Shown one piece after another: positions 1-5,637 of a stretch of 6,268 nucleotides of DNA (its first letter is position 1; every line of letters starts with the position of its first letter). A program made the position numbers and the translations under genes. The notes below the pieces were generated by a model. That model was not told where the DNA came from, did no database searches, and was given only the letters and a program-made list of their open reading frames with translations. The stretch is from Prevotellaceae bacterium (GTDB taxonomy: Bacteria; Bacteroidota; Bacteroidia; Bacteroidales; UBA932), in assembly GCA_031290755.1 (NCBI GenBank), contig JAITMY010000157.1, forward strand, positions 1-6,268. Reading direction: 5' to 3'.

Positions 1-1254
1 GTAACCGACGAGATTAAGCGCCGCATACAGCTGCTGGGCTACAGCCAGCAGCACGACTTTGTGATTACGGAAATTGGCGGCACGGTGGGCGACATCGAGT
101 CGCTGCCCTACATCGAGGCGGCGCGCCAGCTGCGCTACGAGCTGGGGGCTGACAACGTGCTGTTCATCCACCTCACGCTGGTGCCCTTCATCCGGGTGGC
201 CGGCGAGCTGAAGTCGAAGCCCACGCAGCACTCGGTGAAGCAGCTGCTGGAGAACGGCGTGCAGCCCGACGTGCTGGTGCTGCGCACGGAGAAGCACCTG
301 CCGGAGGAGTTCCGCAAGAAAATCGCGCTTTTCTGCAACGTTGACCCCAAGGCGGTGATGCAGTCCATAGACGTGCCCACCATCTACGAGGTGCCGCTGA
401 TGATGCAGGGGGAGCGCCTGGACGAGGTGGTGCTGAAAAAGTTCAACATCGAGGGCGCTCCGGAGGCTGACATGGAGGCGTGGAAGCGCTTCGTGGAGAA
501 GTCCAAGCACCCCAAGGGGAAGATAAGCGTGGGGCTGGTGGGCAAGTACGTGGAGCTGCACGACGCCTACAAGTCCATCCTTGAGGCGCTGAACCACGCC
601 GGGGTGTATAACGAGTGCGAGGTAAAAATCCACTTCTTCCAGTCTGAAAAGGTGGACGAGCAGAACGTGGCCGCGCAGCTCAAGGATATGGACGGCATTC
701 TGGTGGCGCCGGGGTTTGGCGAGCGGGGCATCGAGGGTAAGATTACCGCGGCGGCGTACGCCCGCACGCACAACGTGCCGTTTTTGGGCATTTGCCTCGG
801 GATGCAGTGCGCCGTGGTAGAGCTGGCGCGGCACGTGCTGGGCTACAAGGACGCCCACTCCTCTGAGATTAACCCCAGCACGCCGCACAAGGTTATTGAC
901 ATCATGGAGAACCAGAAGCACATCACCAACCTTGGGGGCACCATGCGGCTTGGCGCCTACAAGTGCCGCCTCAAGGAGGGCACGCTGGCGCACCGCATCT
1001 ACGGCCAGGCGGAAACCACCGAGCGCCACCGGCACCGCTACGAGCTGAACAACGCCTACCTGCCGGAGCTGGAGGAGAAGGCCGGGATGCTGGCCTCGGG
1101 CGTGAACGAGCAAACGGGCCTGGTGGAAATTATCGAGCTGCCGAGGCACCGCTTTTTCATCGCCTCGCAGTTTCACCCTGAGTTTCAGAGCACGGTGCTC
1201 AACCCGCACCCGCTGTTTATGGCCTTCGTGAAGAATATGTCGGGAGGAGCGTAG
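1..1254 (+). CDS. pyrG: CTP synthase (glutamine-hydrolysing), partial at the 5' end
   Basis: CTP synthase makes CTP from UTP, ATP and glutamine in the cytoplasm, the last step of de novo pyrimidine nucleotide synthesis. The reading frame is open at base 1, and the visible 417 codons begin inside the synthetase domain. By recalled alignment with the E. coli enzyme (545 aa), about 116 N-terminal residues are missing, including the P-loop. The synthetase motif TEIGGTVGDIESLP (codons 23-36) carries the Glu equivalent to the Mg-binding E140, and KPTQHSVK follows. The class I glutamine amidotransferase domain begins near codon 175 (VGLVGKYVELHDAYKS). Its catalytic triad is intact: nucleophile Cys265 in GICLGMQ (tgc at 793), and His392 and Glu394 in FHPEF (1174 and 1180). 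LGGTMRLG and ERHRHRYE are also present. The stop is TAG at 1252-1254, and the C-terminus is a little shorter than in E. coli. There is no frameshift. A GTG at 61 is internal and is not the start. Identification is secure. Confidence 0.98.
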   Translation, partial: VTDEIKRRIQLLGYSQQHDFVITEIGGTVGDIESLPYIEAARQLRYELGADNVLFIHLTLVPFIRVAGELKSKPTQHSVKQLLENGVQPDVLVLRTEKHLPEEFRKKIALFCNVDPKAVMQSIDVPTIYEVPLMMQGERLDEVVLKKFNIEGAPEADMEAWKRFVEKSKHPKGKISVGLVGKYVELHDAYKSILEALNHAGVYNECEVKIHFFQSEKVDEQNVAAQLKDMDGILVAPGFGERGIEGKITAAAYARTHNVPFLGICLGMQCAVVELARHVLGYKDAHSSEINPSTPHKVIDIMENQKHITNLGGTMRLGAYKCRLKEGTLAHRIYGQAETTERHRHRYELNNAYLPELEEKAGMLASGVNEQTGLVEIIELPRHRFFIASQFHPEFQSTVLNPHPLFMAFVKNMSGGA

Positions 1255-1256
1255 CG

Positions 1257-1275
1257 AAAAAAAAATCGGTAAGGC
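1257..1275 (-). terminator. Candidate rnpB terminator: 3' arm of P1 followed by a U tract
   Basis: On the minus strand the 3' arm of the P1 helix (GCCTTACCGATT) runs straight into an unbroken run of T. The plus strand has nine A at 1257-1265, two of which belong to P1. This resembles the U tract of an intrinsic terminator. There is no separate local hairpin before it, so the stem would have to be the long-range P1 helix. Beyond the tract lies the pyrG stop codon. The end position is inferred. Confidence 0.5.
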
Positions 1276-1609
1276 TGTAAGCCGGGTTCTGTCGTGCCCC
1301 ATCATTTATCTACGCGCTGCGTTGCCGCAGCGCTCCAGCAACCTACCCCCCAGCATCGGGCGAGCCACCCTGTAGCGCTGGTGTATTTGGTCTTGCAAGC
1401 CACGGTGCGTACTGCCGGCGCGTGTTGCCACTGCCGCGGTAGGCTCTTACCCCACCTTTTCACCCTTACCGGCCAGCTGGCCGGCGGTTGTTTTCTGTTA
1501 CGCGGCTCATGCCCTTACGAGCATCTACCCGTTAGGTAGCGTGGTGCTCTGCCTTGCCCGGACTTTCCTCTCCCTCTTAGCGAGGCAGCGATAGAGCGCC
1601 TTACCGATT
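1264..1609 (-). ncRNA. rnpB: RNase P RNA, bacterial type A (about 346 nt)
   Basis: This is the catalytic RNA of RNase P, which with the RnpA protein removes 5' leaders from pre-tRNAs. On the minus strand the conserved core is clear. GAGGAAAGTCCGGGC lies at 1570-1556, AGGGTGAAAAGGTGGGGTAA within 1466-1436, the GCAAGACCAAATA segment follows, and ACAGAACCCGGCTTAC lies at 1292-1277. Both ends are fixed by helix P1: AATCGGTAAGGC (1609-1598) pairs perfectly over 12 bp with GCCTTACCGATT (1275-1264). P2 pairs CTCTATC (1596-1590) with GATGGGG (1303-1297), using two G-U pairs. P12 is a short self-complementary hairpin (1484-1469). The L15 sequence GGGGGGTAGG contains the GGU expected to bind the tRNA 3' CCA (1347-1345). 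P18 is an 8-bp stem capped by a GCAA tetraloop (1333-1314). Helix names follow the E. coli type A structure. An open frame at 1294-1539 on the other strand is spurious. Confidence 0.97.
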
Positions 1610-1616
1610 GAACGTG

Positions 1617-1648
1617 CAGCAGCGCCGAGGAGGTTCCCCCCGCTGCTG
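1617..1648 (-). other. Hairpin in the 5' leader of rnpB
   Basis: A perfect 8-bp inverted repeat, CAGCAGCG (1617-1624) and CGCTGCTG (1641-1648), lies 8 nt upstream of the P1 arm that marks the mature rnpB 5' end. Read on the minus strand, the inner part can add about five more pairs (GGGGG with CTCCT, two of them G-U) around an AAC loop. No T run follows directly on either strand, so it is not a standard terminator. It would be transcribed as a leader if rnpB starts from the promoter near 1667-1674. Its role is unknown. Confidence 0.5.
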
Positions 1649-1666
1649 AGAAACAAATTTTCGCCA

Positions 1667-1695
1667 CGAAGGTAAACATTTTTCGTATAAATCAA
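1667..1695 (-). promoter_or_regulatory. Candidate Bacteroidota-type promoter for rnpB
   Basis: On the minus strand, TTG (1695-1693) is followed after 18 nt by TACCTTCG (1674-1667). This matches the Bacteroidota primary sigma factor consensus (TTG at -33, TAnnTTTG at -7) in all but one base of the -7 element. Transcription would start near 1660, leaving about 50 nt of leader before the mature RNA. A weaker alternative -7 element, AAAATTTG, lies closer to the gene at 1661-1654. Assigned by eye. Confidence 0.45.
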
Positions 1696-1712
1696 TAAAA
1701 AAGCTATATTCG
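1683..1712 (+). promoter_or_regulatory. Candidate Bacteroidota-type promoter for the DUF349-yidC-permease operon
   Basis: TATATTCG (1705-1712) matches the -7 consensus TAnnTTTG in all but one base. A weak -33 element, TCG (1683-1685, inside a TTTTTCG run), lies 19 nt upstream, the preferred spacing. The start would fall near 1718, leaving a leader of about 35 nt before the ATG at 1753. The surrounding AT-rich stretch (about 1675-1750) stands out against GC-rich flanks. No promoter-like sequence is seen in the two short gaps downstream, so this one may serve all three genes. Confidence 0.5.
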
Positions 1713-1752
1713 CATCTTTTATTGGCCATAAAAACAAGTAGGTATTTAAGCT

Positions 1753-3759
1753 ATGACAGAGCAAGACATTCAGACTAAAGAAATTGAAATGAGCGAAGCC
1801 GCCGCGGAGCCTCAGCAGGCGCCGGCGGCAGCGCCCGAGGAAAGCGCGGAGCCTCAGCAGGAGCCGGCGGCAGCGCCCGAGGAAAGCGCGGAGGACGCAG
1901 AAGCCCAATCGGCGGCCCTGCTGGACGAGCTGCAAATGGCCGAGCCGGAGGAGGAGGGCGCGGAGGAGGCGCTTGCGGAGCCTGAAGAAGGGGCTGCCGC
2001 GGAGCCGCTTGCGGAGCCGGCAAAGCCCGATGGCGCCTACAGCGGCTTAGACCGCGAGGCGCTGCTCCAAGCGCTGGCCAAGCTGCTGGAGGAAAAGCCT
2101 GCGCAGGAGTTCAAGGGCGAGGTGGAGGCCATCAAGGCGGCGTTCTTTGTCAAGCTTGCGCAGAAGCGGGAGGCGCAGCGCCGTGAGTTCGTGCACCAGG
2201 GCGGCAGCACCGCCGACTTTGCCATGCCCGAAGACAGCTTGGAGGTAAGGCTGAAGGAGCTGCTGGCGAAGTACAAAAAGATGCGCAGCGAGCTGGCCGC
2301 CCAGCAGGAAAAAGAGCGGGAGGAGAACCTGAAGCAAAAGCTGTCCCTCATAGAAGCCCTCAAGCAGCTGCTGGATCGGCAGGACGACTTCAATAAGGTG
2401 TTCAACGACTTCAAGCAGATACAGTCGCGCTGGCACGCCATAGGCCCGGCGCCGCAGCCCAAGCAGAAGGAGGTGTGGGAGGTGTATAGCTACAACGTAG
2501 AGAAGTTCTACGACGTGGTGAAGATAAACAAGGAGCTGCGCGAGCTTGACTTCAAAAAGAACTTCGAGCTGAAGCAGCTGCTGTGCGAGAAAACCGAAGA
2601 GCTGCTGCTGGAGGACAATGTGGTTAAGGCCTTTCGGGAGCTGCAAAAGTTTCACGAGCAGTGGCGGGACATAGGCCCCGTGGCGGTGGAGTTTCGGGAG
2701 CCGCTGTGGGAGCGGTTTAAAAACGCCACCACGCAGGTAAACAAGAAGTATCAGGACTACTACGAGCTGCAAAAAGTTGAGCAGCAAAGGAACTTGGAGA
2801 TGAAGCTGGTGCTGTGCGAAAAGGCAGAGGAGCTGCTGGCCGCGCCCGTTGAGCACGCCAAAGAGTGGGGAGACAAAACGCAGCAGCTGCTCGACCTGCA
2901 ACGGATGTGGAAGGCCATTGGCGCCGCGCCCCGCAAGGAGAGCAACAAGGTGTTTCACCGCTTCCGCTCGGCGTGTAGCGCGTTTTTCGACAACCGCAGC
3001 AGCTTTTTCGACGAGCAAAAGACGGCGTCGCATCGCAACCTGCAACAGAAGCTGGACTTGTGCGCTCAGGCCGAGCTGCTTTCCGACAGCAGCGACTGGC
3101 GGAAAGCTACCGACGAGCTGGTGCAGCTGCAAGCGCAGTGGAAAACCATCGGCGCCGTGTCGCAGCACCGGCAATCGGACATCGCATGGAGGCGTTTTCG
3201 CGCAGCCTGCAACAAATTTTTCGACCGCAAAAAAGAGCACTTCGCCACGCAGGATGCCCGCTACGACGAAAACTCAAAGAAGAAAGCAGAGCTGATAGCC
3301 GAAATAAAAAGCTACGTGCCCGGCAGTAACCCTAAAGACAGCTTAGCGGCTATTAAGGAGTTTCAGCAGCGGTGGACAGAGATAGGCTTCGTGCCGATGA
3401 AGCAAAAAGACAACCTACAGCAAGACTACCGCGTGGCCATTGATGCGCTGTTCGAGGGGCTGCACGTGAGCGGCGCCGACCGCCAGCATACGAGCTTCAA
3501 GGTGCGCATTGCCTCGGCGCCGGAGGGTGGCGACAGGCGCCACATGTCGCAGGAGCTTGAGCGGCTTACGCAGCAGCTCAAGCGCTTGGAGGCCGACATT
3601 AAGCTTTGGGACAACAACATTAACTTTTTCGCAAGGTCGAAAAACGCCGAGAAAATCATTCAGGACATCAACGCGAACATAGAGCAGGCACGCCAAGAGG
3701 CAAAGGCAGTGCAGGAAAAAATAAAGCAGCTGGCCGATAATAGTGATAAAAAAGCATAG
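1753..3759 (+). CDS. DUF349 five-repeat protein of unknown function
   Basis: A 668-residue protein, cytoplasmic by appearance because there is no signal peptide or membrane segment. Residues 1-95 are low-complexity and rich in Ala, Glu, Pro and Gln, so probably disordered and strongly acidic. Residues 96-200 are helical and charged. Five DUF349 repeats follow, each marked by a W-x-x-I-G core: WHAIG (227), WRDIG (304), WKAIG (386), WKTIG (463) and WTEIG (541), spaced 77, 82, 77 and 78 residues apart. Between the cores are helices with patterns such as LWERFKNA, VFHRFRSACSAFF and AWRRFRAACNKFF. Residues about 597-660 form a heptad-like coiled coil (LERLTQQLKRLEADI), followed by a lysine-containing tail. 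The family has no established function. The ATG at 1753 lies 35-40 nt below a candidate promoter and has no Shine-Dalgarno sequence, which is normal in Bacteroidota. The stop at 3757-3759 is 18 nt before yidC, which suggests co-transcription. Family assignment is firm and any role is open. Confidence 0.9.
   Translation: MTEQDIQTKEIEMSEAAAEPQQAPAAAPEESAEPQQEPAAAPEESAEDAEAQSAALLDELQMAEPEEEGAEEALAEPEEGAAAEPLAEPAKPDGAYSGLDREALLQALAKLLEEKPAQEFKGEVEAIKAAFFVKLAQKREAQRREFVHQGGSTADFAMPEDSLEVRLKELLAKYKKMRSELAAQQEKEREENLKQKLSLIEALKQLLDRQDDFNKVFNDFKQIQSRWHAIGPAPQPKQKEVWEVYSYNVEKFYDVVKINKELRELDFKKNFELKQLLCEKTEELLLEDNVVKAFRELQKFHEQWRDIGPVAVEFREPLWERFKNATTQVNKKYQDYYELQKVEQQRNLEMKLVLCEKAEELLAAPVEHAKEWGDKTQQLLDLQRMWKAIGAAPRKESNKVFHRFRSACSAFFDNRSSFFDEQKTASHRNLQQKLDLCAQAELLSDSSDWRKATDELVQLQAQWKTIGAVSQHRQSDIAWRRFRAACNKFFDRKKEHFATQDARYDENSKKKAELIAEIKSYVPGSNPKDSLAAIKEFQQRWTEIGFVPMKQKDNLQQDYRVAIDALFEGLHVSGADRQHTSFKVRIASAPEGGDRRHMSQELERLTQQLKRLEADIKLWDNNINFFARSKNAEKIIQDINANIEQARQEAKAVQEKIKQLADNSDKKA
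1804..1887 (+). repeat. 42-bp in-frame tandem duplication in the DUF349 gene
   Basis: Two adjacent 42-bp units (1804-1845 and 1846-1887) differ at one base, changing gcg to gag. They encode AEPQQAPAAAPEES (residues 18-31) and AEPQQEPAAAPEES (32-45), an Ala-to-Glu change. The unit is a multiple of three, so the frame is kept. A shorter related repeat, GCTTGCGGAGCC, occurs twice further on (1971-1982 and 2007-2018). Such near-identical repeats in a disordered acidic region suggest recent slippage or unequal recombination. Confidence 0.95.
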
Positions 3760-3777
3760 AAAAAATACAACTACGAC

Positions 3778-5625
3778 ATGGATAAAAACACCCTCTACGC
3801 CATACTTGTTATCGGCGCCATTTTCATAGGATTTAGCTACTACAACTCGAAGCAATCGGAAAAGGTGGCGGTCGAAAAGCACCGCCTTGACTCCATCGCC
3901 GTGGCAAACATGGTTGCCGAAAACGTGCAGCAGGTGGCAGCTCCAGCCGTAAACGCTGCGGTGGAGCCGCAAGCAAAATCGTACATCAACGCTTCGCTGG
4001 CGCAGGCATCGCAGGGTGAGCAGCAGCTTTACACCATCGAAAACGACCTGATTGCCGTAACGCTGACAAATAAAGGAGGGCGCGTGCACTCGGTGGAGCT
4101 CAAGAAGTACCACGCCTACAACGGCCACCCGCTGGTGCTGTTTGAGGGGGATGGGAACGACTTTTCGTTCAACTTCTACACCAACAACAGCGCTAACTTT
4201 GAAACCGCCGAGTTTTACTTTACGCCGCAAACCCCCGCCACCTCGTACAAGCTGGCGAAAACCGACACCGCCTACACCTTCCGGCTACGCTTGCAGGTGA
4301 GCGAAGGCCAATTTGTGGACTACGAATATACGCTGCGCAACGGCTCGTATGTGGTCGATTTCAACCTGCGGACTGTGGGCTTGCAGAACATAGTGAACGC
4401 CGACTTGCTGTGGTCGTACAACGCCTTCCAGCAGGAAAAAGCGTTTGAAAACGAAAACAACTACAGCACCATAGCGTACAGCTATCCGGGCGAAACCGGC
4501 ATCGAGGACTTAGGGCAGAGCACCACCGGCAAGGACGAAGACGTGAAAACCCGCGTGTCGTGGGTTGCGTTCAAGCAGCAGTTTTTTTCCTCCATCTTAG
4601 CAGCCAAAGGCGAGAACTTTCACGGTGCACGCATCTCCTACCAAACCTACAAGGAGGGCAACGCCGAGCGCCTGCTCAAGCGCTACATGGCCAACATTCA
4701 GGTGCCGGTGGCGCCCCAGCGCGACCAAAACATATCGCTGGCGTTTTACTTCGTCCCCAACCACTACAGCACCCTGAAATCGTACAACAGCAACTTCCAG
4801 CAGCTGGTGCCGCTGGGCTGGTGGATTATCGGCTGGATAAACAAGTGGGTTGTGATTCCGATTTTTGACTTCTTGGGCAAGTACATTGCAAGCTACGGGC
4901 TGATTATCCTTATCCTTACCATTATCATAAAAATAGTGCTCTTCCCGCTCACGTTCAAATCCTACACCTCGTCGGCGAAAATGCGCGTGCTGAAGCCCGA
5001 TGTGGATAAGATCTCGGCGAAGTATCCCAAAAAAGAGGATGCCATGAAGAAGCAGCAGGAAACAATGGCGCTCTACAAAAAGGCCGGCGCAAGCCCGCTG
5101 GGAGGCTGCCTGCCCATCTTCATACAGTTCCCCATTTTGATTGCGATGTTCAGGTTCTTCCCCGCCTCCATCGAGCTGCGCCAGCAATCGTTCCTGTGGG
5201 CCGACGACCTGTCGGGCTTCGACTCCATACTCAACCTGCCGTTCACCATACCGTTTTACGGCGACCACATCAGCATGTTTACCCTGCTGATGGCAGTGGC
5301 GCTCTACCTTTCGTCGCGCATGAGCATGGCGCAAACGCCAGACACGGGGATGCCCGGCATGAAGTTCATGACGCTGTACCTCATGCCGATTATGATGCTG
5401 TTTTGGTTTAACAACTACGCCTCCGGGCTGAGCTACTACTACTGCCTCTCCAACCTGATTACCATCGGGCAAAACTTCATCTCGCGCCGCATGGTGAACG
5501 AGGCCAAGCTGCACGCGCAAATGAAGGAGAACAGCAAGAAGCCCGTAAAAAAATCGCGCTTCCAATCGAAGCTGGAAGAGGTAGCCCGCAAGCAGCAGCA
5601 AATGCAGCGGCAGGCCAGAAAGTAG
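3778..5625 (+). CDS. yidC: Membrane protein insertase YidC
   Basis: YidC/Oxa1/Alb3-family insertase, 615 aa, which inserts and folds inner-membrane proteins alone or with SecYEG. It has the Gram-negative layout. TM1 is at residues 6-22 (LYAILVIGAIFIGFSYY). A large periplasmic beta domain spans about 80-340, including YTIENDLIAVTLTNKGGRV and the SWVAFKQQFFSSIL segment. The conserved insertase core is C-terminal. TM2 lies around 370-392 and ends KIVLFPLT, and a cytoplasmic helical hairpin follows (SSAKMRVLKPDVDKISAKYP, then MALYKKAGASPLGGCLPIFIQFP). Further membrane segments lie near 441-465, 498-513 and 530-567 (ASGLSYYYCLSNLITIGQNF). The basic tail (587-615), rich in Lys, Arg and Gln, fits ribosome binding. 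The groove position that is Arg366 in E. coli is Lys385 here, so the positive charge is kept. The ATG at 3778 has no Shine-Dalgarno sequence. The gene follows the DUF349 gene by 18 nt and precedes the permease by 12 nt. Confidence 0.98.
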   Translation: MDKNTLYAILVIGAIFIGFSYYNSKQSEKVAVEKHRLDSIAVANMVAENVQQVAAPAVNAAVEPQAKSYINASLAQASQGEQQLYTIENDLIAVTLTNKGGRVHSVELKKYHAYNGHPLVLFEGDGNDFSFNFYTNNSANFETAEFYFTPQTPATSYKLAKTDTAYTFRLRLQVSEGQFVDYEYTLRNGSYVVDFNLRTVGLQNIVNADLLWSYNAFQQEKAFENENNYSTIAYSYPGETGIEDLGQSTTGKDEDVKTRVSWVAFKQQFFSSILAAKGENFHGARISYQTYKEGNAERLLKRYMANIQVPVAPQRDQNISLAFYFVPNHYSTLKSYNSNFQQLVPLGWWIIGWINKWVVIPIFDFLGKYIASYGLIILILTIIIKIVLFPLTFKSYTSSAKMRVLKPDVDKISAKYPKKEDAMKKQQETMALYKKAGASPLGGCLPIFIQFPILIAMFRFFPASIELRQQSFLWADDLSGFDSILNLPFTIPFYGDHISMFTLLMAVALYLSSRMSMAQTPDTGMPGMKFMTLYLMPIMMLFWFNNYASGLSYYYCLSNLITIGQNFISRRMVNEAKLHAQMKENSKKPVKKSRFQSKLEEVARKQQQMQRQARK

Positions 5626-5637
5626 CTCCCCCTTGTG

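Noticed and set aside
1294..1539. An 81-codon plus-strand frame between pyrG and the DUF349 gene
   Set aside because: It lies wholly inside rnpB on the opposite strand, and its sequence is explained by the conserved helices of RNase P RNA.
1617..1648. The inverted repeat as an intrinsic terminator of pyrG transcription
   Set aside because: No T run follows it on the plus strand (agaaacaaatttt), and it is more than 350 nt past the pyrG stop.
1525..1935. A 136-codon minus-strand frame covering the start of the DUF349 gene and the 5' part of rnpB
   Set aside because: It is the complement of the tandem repeats and of rnpB, and its Arg/Leu-rich repeats mirror the AEP repeats.
2047..3240. A 397-codon open frame on the minus strand, opposite the DUF349 gene
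   Set aside because: Its translation is a Leu/Gln/Val/Arg-rich mirror of the Glu/Gln/Lys/Leu codons of the real gene, with no recognisable motif. Long antisense frames are common opposite GC-rich genes with strong codon bias.
3415..4230. A 271-codon minus-strand frame spanning the DUF349-yidC junction
   Set aside because: It crosses the ends of two well-supported plus-strand genes, has no recognisable domain and is not preceded by a promoter or start signal that I can see.
4597..5601. A 334-codon open frame on the minus strand, opposite yidC
   Set aside because: Its translation is rich in His, Arg, Val and Gln with no domain, while the plus strand encodes a complete, well-conserved YidC.
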